Assembly: GCF_000241325.1 (NCBI RefSeq)
Contig: NZ_BAEI01000001.1
Location: 108,875 to 172,874 of the forward strand
Source of the DNA: Gordonia polyisoprenivorans NBRC 16320 = JCM 10675
GTDB taxonomy: Bacteria; Actinomycetota; Actinomycetes; Mycobacteriales; Mycobacteriaceae
Reading direction: 5' to 3'
DNA length: 64,000 nt
The notes under the pieces are model-generated. The model saw only the letters and a list, made by a program, of their open reading frames with translations, did no database searches and was not told the origin of the DNA. Below are positions 45,042 through 55,995 of this stretch, one piece after another. Every line of letters starts with the position of its first letter. Positions within the stretch are counted from its first letter, which is position 1. A program made the translations under genes and the position numbers.

Positions 45042-46771
45042 ACCGGCGTGATCGGCAATCGCAGCGCCCCGGGCGCATCCGCGGGTACCACGGGCGCAAC
45101 AGGTACCACCGGTTGCAGTCGCGTGTATCCCACACCCTGTTCCGGCCGGGTGTCGATCTCACCCTTGTTGGGCCAGAACGCCATCGCGCGCTCGGCCTGG
45201 GCACAGATCGACAACGACGGATTGACCCCGAGATTGGCCGAGATCGACGCACCGTCGGTGATGTGCAGCGTCGGGTAGTTCCAGACGCGGTGATAGGGGT
45301 CGATGACACCGTTGGCCGGATCGTCGGAGATGGCGCACCCACCGAGATAGTGGGCGGTCAGCGGCATGTTGACGATGTCGCCCCACGTGCCGCCGGCCAT
45401 CCCGCCCGGGAGTTTGTCGGCGATCCGGCGGGTGGCCTCGTTGCCCTTGGGAATCCAGGTCGGATTGGGCTCGCCGATGCCCTGCTTGCTGGTGATGTAG
45501 CGCAGGGGTCCGCGTTTGCGGACGAAGGTCGTCAGCGAATTGTTGTTGTTCTGCATCACCAGCGCGATCACGGTGCGCTGACTCCACTTGTGCACCACCA
45601 GAATCCGGGCGAGCAGGAACGGGTTGCGGGCCACCGCACGCAGGAACTGTCCGAATCGTTGGGCCGGGGTGCCACCGTCGGTGAGCAGCGTCTGCAGATA
45701 GGCGATGGCGTTGGAGCCCTTGCCGTACCGGACGGGTTCGATGTGCGTGTTCGGCTCCGGATGGAACGACGAGGTGATCGCGACACCGTGTGAATAGTCG
45801 TGCCGGGGATCGTATTTCGCCGCATTGGCGCCGAGGATTGACTCGGAGTTGGTGCGGGTCAGACGCCCCATGGCATCCGAGATCGCGGGCAGGGTGCGCT
45901 CCTTGGCGTGGTGGAGCAGACGCTGGGTGTTGAAGGTGCCCGCCGCGACGACCACCTGCGACGCGGTGTAGGTGCGGCTACGTCGGCCCAGCGGCCCCCA
46001 CGACGACGACCCATGCGTGCTCACCTCCCAGGTACCGTCGGCGCGCCGGGACAGTCCGTCGACGGTCGTGCGGTCGATGATCGTCGCCCCGTGGCGTTCG
46101 GCCAGCCCCAGGTAGTTCTTCATCAGGGTGTTCTTGGCGCCGACCCGGCACCCGGTCATACAGGCGCCGCATTCGGTGCACGCGGTGCGCTCGGGTCCGG
46201 CCCCGCCGAAGTACGGGTCGGGGACGGTCTGTCCGGGACGACCGGCCAGACCGACCTTCTCTCCGAAGAACACACCGACCGGGGTCGAGGTGAAGGTGTC
46301 GCCGACACCCATCTCGTCGGCGACCTCACGCATGATGCGGTCGGATTCGGTGAACGTCGGATTGGTGACCACCCCGAGCATCCGCCGCGCCTGATCGTAG
46401 TACGGCGACAGTTCGTCCTCCCAGTCGGTGATGTGATTCCACTGGGGATCGGTGAAGAACGGGGTGGGCGGCTTGTACAGGGTGTTCGCGTAATTGAGCG
46501 ACCCGCCGCCGACGCCCGCACCGGCCAGAATCATCACGTCCTTGAGGGCGTGGATGCGCTGAATGCCGTACAGGCCGAGCTTGGGTGCCCAGAGCCACTT
46601 GTTGAGCCGCCAGCTGGTCTTGGCGAAGTCCTCGTCGTCGAAGCGGCGACCCGCTTCGACGACGCCGACGCGATACCCCTTCTCGACCAGGCGTAACGCG
46701 CTGACGCTGCCGCCGAAGCCGGAACCGATGATGAGCACGTCGAAGTCGGGTGAACCATGGTGGGCTGCCAT
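45005..46771 (-). CDS. choD: GMC oxidoreductase, ChoD-like
   Basis: A 588-residue FAD enzyme annotated in mycobacteria as cholesterol oxidase ChoD (Rv3409c); whether it oxidises cholesterol is doubtful. FAD-binding VLIIGSGFGGSVSALRL is at residues ~12-28, followed by GAGVGGGSLNYANTLY. The cluster TECGACMTGCRVGAKN has four Cys, as in ChoD, and the C-terminal region has HYLGGCAISDDPANGVIDPYHRVW and SANLGVNPSLSI. ATG 46771 is chosen over a GTG at 46798. The last codons lie within a 37-bp repeat, giving the tail VERAELPTAPGA. It follows guaB3 on the same strand with a 55-bp gap, the mycobacterial order. Confidence 0.88.
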   Translation of the reverse strand: MAAHHGSPDFDVLIIGSGFGGSVSALRLVEKGYRVGVVEAGRRFDDEDFAKTSWRLNKWLWAPKLGLYGIQRIHALKDVMILAGAGVGGGSLNYANTLYKPPTPFFTDPQWNHITDWEDELSPYYDQARRMLGVVTNPTFTESDRIMREVADEMGVGDTFTSTPVGVFFGEKVGLAGRPGQTVPDPYFGGAGPERTACTECGACMTGCRVGAKNTLMKNYLGLAERHGATIIDRTTVDGLSRRADGTWEVSTHGSSSWGPLGRRSRTYTASQVVVAAGTFNTQRLLHHAKERTLPAISDAMGRLTRTNSESILGANAAKYDPRHDYSHGVAITSSFHPEPNTHIEPVRYGKGSNAIAYLQTLLTDGGTPAQRFGQFLRAVARNPFLLARILVVHKWSQRTVIALVMQNNNNSLTTFVRKRGPLRYITSKQGIGEPNPTWIPKGNEATRRIADKLPGGMAGGTWGDIVNMPLTAHYLGGCAISDDPANGVIDPYHRVWNYPTLHITDGASISANLGVNPSLSICAQAERAMAFWPNKGEIDTRPEQGVGYTRLQPVVPVAPVVPADAPGALRLPITPVERAELPTAPGA

Positions 46772-46826
46772 GGCGAATATTCTAACGCCGATTGTCACAT
46801 TGAGTGATGGGGGTCTCGTTTTCCCC

Positions 46827-47969
46827 TCAGCGGTGGATGGTCAGCCCGACCTTCTGGAACTCCTTGAGATCGGAGTAGCCCGCTTTGGCCATCGAACGAC
46901 GAAGTGCGCCAACCAGATTCAACTCCCCGAACGGATCGGCGGACGGGCCGGTGAGAATCTCTTCGAGGGTCGGTCGGCCGTCGGGCGTGGCCACCTGCAA
47001 CATGGCCCCACGCGGGGTGTCGGGATGCGCGGCCGCCGACGGCCAGTACCAGCCCCGCCCCGGGGCCTGCGCCGCGGCGGCCAGCGGAGTGCCGAGCACC
47101 GCCGCGTCGGCTCCGCAGGCGATCGCCTTGGCGAGGTCGCCGGAGGTGTGGATGTCGCCGTCGGCGATGACGTGGACATACCGTCCGCCGGTCTCGTCGA
47201 GGTAGTCCCGCCGGGCGGCGGCCGCATCGGCGATCGCGGTGGCCATCGGCACCCCGATACCCAGGACCTCGCCGGTGGTGGTGGCACCCGCGGTGGAGCC
47301 GTAACCGACGATGACGCCGGCGGCGCCGGTGCGCATCAGGTGCAGTGCGGTGCGATGATCGTGCACCCCGCCGGCGATGACGGGGATGTCGAGGTCGGCG
47401 ATGAAGGTCTTGAGGTTGAGCGGATGCTCGGCACCCTGCACGACGTGCTCGGCGGAGATGATCGTGCCGTGCACCACCAGCAACTCCACACCACCGGCCA
47501 CCAGGGCCGGGGTCAGCTCGGGTGCGTGCTGGGGGCTGACACGTACCGCGGTGGTCACCCCGGCCTCGCGGATGGTGGCCACGGCCGCACCGAGCAGATC
47601 GGGATCCAGCGGTGCCGCATGCAGTTCCTGAAGGCGCCGCACCGCGGCCTGCGGATCGGGGTCGGTGGTTGCCACCTCGACCAGCTCGGCGATCTTGTCC
47701 TCGACGTCGCGATGACGCGCCCAGAGCCCTTCACCGTTGATGACACCGAGAGCGCCGAGTCGTCCGAGTTCGATGGCCACCGCAGGCGACACCAGGGCGT
47801 CGGTCGGGTGACTCAGAATCGGCGCCTCGAAACGGTAGGCATCGATCTGCCATGCGGTCGAGACATCCTTGGACGACCGGGTCCGCCGCGACGGAACGAT
47901 GCTGACGTCGTCGAGTTCGAAGGTCTGCCGCGCCGTCCGGCCCATGCCGAGGTCCACGAGGTCACGCAC
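46827..47969 (-). CDS. guaB3: IMP dehydrogenase-family protein GuaB3
   Basis: A 380-residue paralogue of IMP dehydrogenase that lacks the CBS pair. The phosphate-binding and flavin/NAD-like barrel is recognisable, but the canonical SICTTR catalytic loop of GuaB2 is absent (here VGYGSTAGATTTGE). Actinobacterial GuaB3 is not thought to be a standard IMPDH; recent work proposes GMP-reductase-like roles, so activity is left open. It follows guaB2 by 114 bp on the same strand. Confidence 0.92.
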   Translation of the reverse strand: MRDLVDLGMGRTARQTFELDDVSIVPSRRTRSSKDVSTAWQIDAYRFEAPILSHPTDALVSPAVAIELGRLGALGVINGEGLWARHRDVEDKIAELVEVATTDPDPQAAVRRLQELHAAPLDPDLLGAAVATIREAGVTTAVRVSPQHAPELTPALVAGGVELLVVHGTIISAEHVVQGAEHPLNLKTFIADLDIPVIAGGVHDHRTALHLMRTGAAGVIVGYGSTAGATTTGEVLGIGVPMATAIADAAAARRDYLDETGGRYVHVIADGDIHTSGDLAKAIACGADAAVLGTPLAAAAQAPGRGWYWPSAAAHPDTPRGAMLQVATPDGRPTLEEILTGPSADPFGELNLVGALRRSMAKAGYSDLKEFQKVGLTIHR

Positions 47970-48083
47970 CGTTGCGCCTTTCTGTCCGGCGCACGGTCAT
48001 GTTGCAACGCACGCCACGAGGGTCTTCTGGGCCGCCTCACGTGCGGACCGGTGAACTTGCGGGTCGGAGTCGTCGAGGCGAAC

Positions 48084-49646
<1,563 letters not shown>

Positions 49647-49740
49647 TCACCCGTGACCCCTGTGGAGCATGCGCGTATCGGCCCGTCGAACTGTGGAACC
49701 GATGCGGCGCAGGTCACGCGATATCGGTTACGGTGGAGGT

Positions 49741-50130
49741 GTGCGTGACCACTTGCCACCAGGACTTCCGCCCGACCCGTTCGCCGATGATCCCAGCGAT
49801 CCCGCGTCGGCGTTGGACTCGATGGAGCCCGGCATCCCCCTCGACGAGAACGAGCGGGTCGCGGTCGAAGAGGATCTCGCCGATCTGGCCGTCTACGAGG
49901 CACTCCTGGCCCATCGCGGGGTCCGTGGCCTCGTCGTCGTGTGCGAAGACTGCCACGAGGACCATTACCACGACTGGGATATGTTGCGCGCCAACCTTTT
50001 ACAGCTTCTGATCGACGGCACCGTGCGTCCGCACGAGCCCGCCGTCGACCCCCGCCCCGACGACTACGTCACGTGGGACTACTGCCGCGGGTACGCCGAC
50101 GCGCACAACCACCTCGGCGACGAACGCTGA
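49741..50130 (+). CDS. DUF5319 family protein (Rv3412-like)
   Basis: A 129-residue soluble protein. The GTG at 49741 gives the conserved start MRDHLPPGLPPDPFADDP. The centre is acidic and contains CEDCHEDHYHDWD, a Cys/His cluster that could bind a metal. It ends VTWDYCRGYADAHNH. It is highly conserved among mycolate actinobacteria at this exact place between guaB2 and the anti-sigma-D gene, but no function is known to me. Confidence 0.88.
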   Translation: MRDHLPPGLPPDPFADDPSDPASALDSMEPGIPLDENERVAVEEDLADLAVYEALLAHRGVRGLVVVCEDCHEDHYHDWDMLRANLLQLLIDGTVRPHEPAVDPRPDDYVTWDYCRGYADAHNHLGDER

Positions 50131-50176
50131 GCTGATCGCTCAGGCGTTCCGGTCGGGTGGTGTCGGCCGGCCCCCG

Positions 50177-50236
50177 CAGACGTCGATGAGGCAGACGTCA
50201 ATGAGGCAGACGTCGATCAGGCAGGCGGCGATCAGC
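50177..50236. repeat. 15-bp tandem repeat at the 3' end of the anti-sigma gene
   Basis: Units CAGACGTCGATGAGG (50177-50191), a one-base variant (50192-50206), a second variant (50207-50221) and a degenerate fourth (50222-50236), the last covering the stop codon of rsdA at 50232. The period equals five codons, but the array lies almost wholly beyond the stop. Confidence 0.8.
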
Positions 50237-51128
50237 CTGCCGGCGTGGTCGTGGTGGTCGTCGCCGTCGTCGGTGGCGGTGAACTGGTCGTCGGCGTGGT
50301 CGTCGGTGTGGTGGTCGGCGTCGACGACGGCTCCGAGGGAACGCTCGTCTGATCCGAGGTCTGCGGAGCACTGGTCTCGGTGCCACTGGCATCGGGAGCC
50401 GTGGTACCCGGACGCTGCGACGTGGGCGCAGCGGGTGTGCCCGACTCGTCGGACTGCAGCCGGGTGATCCACTGATTCATCTGATCCCGGGTTTGCGAGT
50501 CGCGTACCGGGCCCATCTTGGTCTGCGCCCGCGCGATGAGCTGCTGCGCCTGGGTGACATCACCGGAGGCGAGTGCCGCCTCGGCCTGCTCGAGATCCGA
50601 ACGCACGTCGTAGGCGGCCTGCGTCTCCGACGCGGCCTGTGCGAACACGACCTTTTTGACACCCCACAGCGAGTCGCCCGGCTGGGCGCCCTCGCTCACC
50701 ACGGTCAGACCGGCTGCGGCGACCACCGCGATCGCCGCCGCACCGGCGACGACGCGCAGCGAGCGCACCACCCTGCCACCGCGACGTGCACCGGAGCGCG
50801 CCGCCATCGCGCGCTCGACCTCGGCGACACCGGGGATCGGCGGTGCGGGCTCGGAGAGAACCTCGTGGCGCCAACCCGACAGCAATGCGGCCAACTGATA
50901 CTCGGTGTCGTCACGGGTGGGCGTGGGCACGTCATGGGAGAGCGCGTCGATGAATGCGTCATCGAAGTGCACCTGCCGCAGGTCGATGTCGGCTCGTCGA
51001 TCGTTGTCGTCGGGTGCACCGGAATGGCCGTGGCCACGTGGTGCATGTGGCCCGACACCGGAACCCGGAACGCCCCCCGACGGCTGCGGGCCCGGCATGG
51101 GTCGACGCCGGTCATGCTCGTCGTTCAT
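50232..51128 (-). CDS. rsdA: Anti-sigma-D factor
   Basis: A 298-residue single-pass membrane protein expected to hold SigD at the membrane. The cytoplasmic part (about 1-118) includes RQVHFDDAFIDALSHDVPTP and YQLAALLSGWRHEV, matching the SigD-binding region of Rv3413c. One helix (about 122-142) follows, then an extracytoplasmic helical region and a Thr/Ser/Pro-rich tail (after about residue 240). ATG 51128 after AGGTGG is chosen; GTG 51140 is possible. It overlaps the sigD 3' end by 17 bp. Release of SigD by regulated proteolysis is known for the family and inferred here. Confidence 0.9.
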   Translation of the reverse strand: MNDEHDRRRPMPGPQPSGGVPGSGVGPHAPRGHGHSGAPDDNDRRADIDLRQVHFDDAFIDALSHDVPTPTRDDTEYQLAALLSGWRHEVLSEPAPPIPGVAEVERAMAARSGARRGGRVVRSLRVVAGAAAIAVVAAAGLTVVSEGAQPGDSLWGVKKVVFAQAASETQAAYDVRSDLEQAEAALASGDVTQAQQLIARAQTKMGPVRDSQTRDQMNQWITRLQSDESGTPAAPTSQRPGTTAPDASGTETSAPQTSDQTSVPSEPSSTPTTTPTTTPTTSSPPPTTATTTTTTPAG

Positions 51129-51702
51129 TGCGTCGTCCACCTGCCTTCCTCAGCTCGTCTTTCAGTTTTGCCAGCGCTCGATGCTGGGCGACGCGCACCG
51201 CTCCCGGTGTGCTGCCGACCGCGTCGGCGGTCTCCTCCGCGGACATCCCGACCACCAGTCGCAACACGAGGATCTCGCGCTGCTTGTCGGGTAACACCGA
51301 CAGCAGTTGTCGCATCCGTCGGCTGGCATCGGAGTCCAATGCCATCTCCTCGGGCCCGCCGAGGACCGTGGTGACATCGGGAACCGCCTCCACCGGATCG
51401 GCCTTGACCCGACCGGCAACCCGCATCGCGTCGGCGACCTTGTGGGACGCGATGCCGTAGACGAAGGCCATGAACGGTTTGCCCTGATCCTCATATCGGG
51501 GCAGCGCGGTCATCACCGCCATCAACGCCTCCTGCGCAATGTCATCCGCGGAGAACAAGTGGCGCTCTCCGACTCCGATTCGCCCTCGGCAGTAGCGCAG
51601 GATGGGTTCATGCACACTCTCGAGAACTGACGTGAGAGCCACGCGATCGCCCTGCCTCGCGGCGCGGACGGCGGCGTCCAGCTCATCACCCGTCAGTTTC
51701 AT
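51112..51702 (-). CDS. sigD: ECF-type RNA polymerase sigma factor SigD
   Basis: A 196-residue sigma-70 family factor with region 2 (about 25-95: FSADDIAQEALMAVMTALPRY, FMAFVYGIASHKVADAMR) and region 4 (about 130-185: VLPDKQREILVLRLVVGMSAEETADAVGSTPGAVRVAQHRALAKLK). It corresponds to Rv3414c. ATG 51702 gives MKLTGDELD, the expected start; the open frame goes to 51747. It is followed and overlapped by its own anti-sigma gene. In mycobacteria SigD acts in starvation and links to RelA, which is only inference here. Confidence 0.95.
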   Translation of the reverse strand: MKLTGDELDAAVRAARQGDRVALTSVLESVHEPILRYCRGRIGVGERHLFSADDIAQEALMAVMTALPRYEDQGKPFMAFVYGIASHKVADAMRVAGRVKADPVEAVPDVTTVLGGPEEMALDSDASRRMRQLLSVLPDKQREILVLRLVVGMSAEETADAVGSTPGAVRVAQHRALAKLKDELRKAGGRRNERRA

Positions 51703-51834
51703 CGTCAGTCGAGATCCCCGTGTTACATAGTGTGTGGCGGACCTCACCTGGTCCGTTGCGGTGCCATGACGGCCTGAACAGCGGTGCCGCCCTGCGCGGG
51801 GACTGCCATGCGGGCGCGGCGAACCCCAAATACC

Positions 51835-52707
51835 TTAGCGATCGTTCGCCGACGTCACGAACGGCATGCCGCGCTCCATCAGCAATCGATGCAGATCGAT
51901 GACGGAGGCGCCGGTCGAAGGCGCTGGACCGCCGGGTCCCGAATCCGGGGCGTCGCCGAGTCCTTGTAACAGCGATGACGCTGCCCAGCACAGGGGAAGC
52001 AGGCCCGCCTCGGCCGCCTGATCACGCACCGTCGAGGCGTCCTGTCGTGCGTGCTCGGTCTGCCCGGCGCCGGCGCGCGCAGCCGCGAGGACCAGCCCGG
52101 TCTTGATCCGATGGCGCTCGCTTCCATGGTCTGCGCGGTCGGCGAGCTGTGCCTGCGCTCGCTCGGCGACCTCGACCGCGTGCTTCGCGTCGCCGGTGTA
52201 GAGAGCCCACTCCGCACGCACCCAGAGCAATCGAAGCCGGCACCGGGCGTCGGGCAGCCATGGACCCTCGCCCAGATCCTGCGGCCGTCCGAGGACCACA
52301 TCGGCCCGTTCGAGGAGTCGATGCGACACACCGAACCGCAGCAACCCCAGATTGTCGGCGGCGAGATTGACGAGAGTGTCGGCCAGGGCGGCGCGAGTCC
52401 ACCTCGAGTCAGCGTGCCGTGGCGACGACCCGGCGGCATCGACGTATGCCAGCGCGCGCGAGTCCAGGGCACGCGCGTCGCGGTGACGACCCGACTGCCG
52501 GTACAGCGACGCCGCGGTGCTCGTGGCGAGTGCCGCCATCGGACCGTCGCCGGCACGCCGGGCGTCGGCCACCAACTCCGCCAGCGCGGTCAACGCGGCC
52601 GCCCCGTACCCGAGCCCACCGGTCTCGACTGCCGTACACCACCGCCGCACGCGCTCATCACCAGCGAAAACGTGTCCGGCGTCACCGTCCGGCGTCCCAG
52701 TTAGCAT
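51835..52707 (-). CDS. Conserved hypothetical protein (Rv3415c-like), TPR-like helical
   Basis: A 290-residue soluble Ala/Arg-rich protein. Almost the whole length is predicted helical, with repeated AxxLYRQSGRHRDARALDSRALAY-like stretches that resemble tetratricopeptide repeats. No catalytic motif is seen. ATG 52707 starts MLTGTPDGD; an upstream start at 52728 is also open. It sits between sigD and whiB3, divergent from whiB3, the same position as Rv3415c. Confidence 0.8.
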   Translation of the reverse strand: MLTGTPDGDAGHVFAGDERVRRWCTAVETGGLGYGAAALTALAELVADARRAGDGPMAALATSTAASLYRQSGRHRDARALDSRALAYVDAAGSSPRHADSRWTRAALADTLVNLAADNLGLLRFGVSHRLLERADVVLGRPQDLGEGPWLPDARCRLRLLWVRAEWALYTGDAKHAVEVAERAQAQLADRADHGSERHRIKTGLVLAAARAGAGQTEHARQDASTVRDQAAEAGLLPLCWAASSLLQGLGDAPDSGPGGPAPSTGASVIDLHRLLMERGMPFVTSANDR

Positions 52708-53162
52708 GAATTTAACTCGGCGACACAATTGTTAAAAATCTCGGTGGCATCAACGGTCGATGACGTGACGGTTTCCGTCAGGTTAATCGAATATCTTGGC
52801 CGCTCGTACCGCACCATTTCTCCACGCCCTCCCATTTCCTTCCGGATACGCCAATACGCACTGCTCACACCGCATCTCCGCAGGCCACGGACGCCCCCGC
52901 AACACCGGTCGGCACGGCTGTGCTAGCGCCGGGACTCTAGCTAACACTGCGTTAACAATGGCGGAATCTTTTCGATCATTTCCCGCTGATTGACGGTATT
53001 GACGTTGTTTCTCAGGCCCGCTTACTGTTCTCTTGCGTCGCCGGAAACGACCACGACAACGACCGTCATGAACTCCAGACCGGCGCCACCGTCGGATCAC
53101 GTCGCGACTCGACGCCCACAAGGTCCACGCGAGTCCACGCCCTTGCAGAAGGAGATGCTGCC
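52708..53162. other. Divergent intergenic region upstream of whiB3
   Basis: A 455-bp stretch with no convincing gene. The first 40 bp are AT-rich and contain the palindrome ACAATTGT (52725-52732). A near-inverted repeat GCTAAC-N5-GTTAAC is at 52940-52956, followed by AT-rich DNA to about 53040. It must hold the whiB3 promoter and a long leader, ending in a strong AGAAGGAGA ribosome site before the ATG at 53163. Confidence 0.6.
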
Positions 53163-53459
53163 ATGCCTGCACCGAACCACCTTCCCGGCCCCAACGCCGA
53201 CGTCTGGGATTGGCAGATGCACGGCCTGTGCCGTGGTGTCGAATCGTCGATGTTCTTTCATCCCGACGGCGAACGCGGCCGGGCCCGGGCACAGCGTGAA
53301 CGGCGCGCCAAGGAGATGTGCCATCAGTGCCCGGTGATCGCCCAATGCCGCGAGCACGCACTCGCGGTGGCCGAACCGTACGGCATCTGGGGCGGGCTGT
53401 CGGAATCCGAACGCAGCATGCTGATGAAGCGCGGTGTCGGACGCCGTATCGCGAGCTGA
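53163..53459 (+). CDS. whiB3: WhiB3 iron-sulfur redox regulator
   Basis: A 98-residue WhiB-family protein that binds a 4Fe-4S cluster and senses redox state and nitric oxide, acting with the principal sigma factor. The four ligands are Cys23, Cys53, Cys56 and Cys62 (MCHQCPVIAQC), followed by the GIWGG turn (74-78) and a basic C-terminus (LMKRGVGRR) for DNA contact. The start MPAPNHLPGPNADVWDW and the location beside sigD identify it as WhiB3 (Rv3416). In mycobacteria it controls lipid synthesis under reductive stress; that role here is inferred. Confidence 0.96.
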   Translation: MPAPNHLPGPNADVWDWQMHGLCRGVESSMFFHPDGERGRARAQRERRAKEMCHQCPVIAQCREHALAVAEPYGIWGGLSESERSMLMKRGVGRRIAS

Positions 53460-53517
53460 ACGCGCACCAACCACCGCCGGGGCGCAACGACCTCCCCGAC
53501 ACCCCTCTCACCACATG

Positions 53518-53562
53518 ACGATGCCGGGGTGGTCACCCTTGTGGTGACCACCCCGGCATCGT
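53518..53562. terminator. Strong bidirectional terminator between whiB3 and groEL1
   Basis: Arms 53518-53537 and 53543-53562 (ACGATGCCGGGG... and its exact complement) form a perfect 20-bp stem with a CTTGT loop. It lies between two convergent genes whose stop codons are at 53459 and 53595. Confidence 0.9.
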
Positions 53563-53594
53563 CGTGAAGAAACCGTCGTGAAGAAGACCGACCG

Positions 53595-55520
<1,926 letters not shown>

Positions 55521-55820
55521 TTACTTGCCGATGACCGCGAGCACGTCGCGCGCCGACAGGATCAGGTACTCCTCGCCGGCGTACTTGATCTCGGTGCCGC
55601 CGTACTTGCTGTAGATGACGGTGTCGCCTTCCTTGACGTCGACCGGGACACGGTTGCCCTGCTCGGTCACCCGTCCCTCACCGACTGCGATGACGGTGCC
55701 TTCCTGCGGCTTCTCCTTGGCGGTGTCCGGGATGACCAGACCCGACGCGGTGGTCGTCTCGGCCTCGACGGCCTGCACCAGGATCTTGTCCTCAAGCGGC
55801 TTGATGTTCACGCTCGCCAC
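55521..55820 (-). CDS. groES: Co-chaperonin GroES
   Basis: The 99-residue lid of the GroEL chamber. The mobile loop [21 protein letters not shown] and the roof/base segments [21 protein letters not shown] are typical. GTG 55820 is chosen: it gives [15 protein letters not shown] and follows GAGGA by eight bases. A CIRCE operator lies about 120-150 bp upstream. It is the first gene of the groES-groEL1 unit (Rv3418c-Rv3417c). Confidence 0.97.
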   Translation of the reverse strand: MASVNIKPLEDKILVQAVEAETTTASGLVIPDTAKEKPQEGTVIAVGEGRVTEQGNRVPVDVKEGDTVIYSKYGGTEIKYAGEEYLILSARDVLAVIGK

Positions 55821-55941
55821 GATGTCAGTCCTCAACTTTCTCGTTCGAGAAGTGGATGTACTTGTTGCAGTTGACCTGCATTGGGGGGCTCTGCCACAAA
55901 CCTCGTCGTCGCGGGTGCCGAGGTTCACAACACAGTGCCTA

Positions 55942-55968
55942 TTGGCACTCTATACATGCGAGTGCCAG
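55942..55968 (-). promoter_or_regulatory. CIRCE element (HrcA operator) upstream of groES
   Basis: TTGGCACTC-N9-GAGTGCCAG matches the CIRCE consensus TTAGCACTC-N9-GAGTGCTAA in both spacing and core, with 8 of 9 arm positions paired. The right arm also forms a second palindrome, GAGTGC-CA-GCACTC (55960-55973). A -10-like TATAGA on the minus strand overlaps the left arm (55949-55954), fitting HrcA repression of heat-shock transcription. Confidence 0.88.
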
Positions 55969-55995
55969 CACTCAAGGGCGGCGGGTGCAAAATTC

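Noticed and set aside
55970..55976. ACTCAAG, half of an HspR (HAIR) site near the CIRCE element
   Set aside because: The second half CTTGAGT at the required spacing is absent, so HspR control is not supported.
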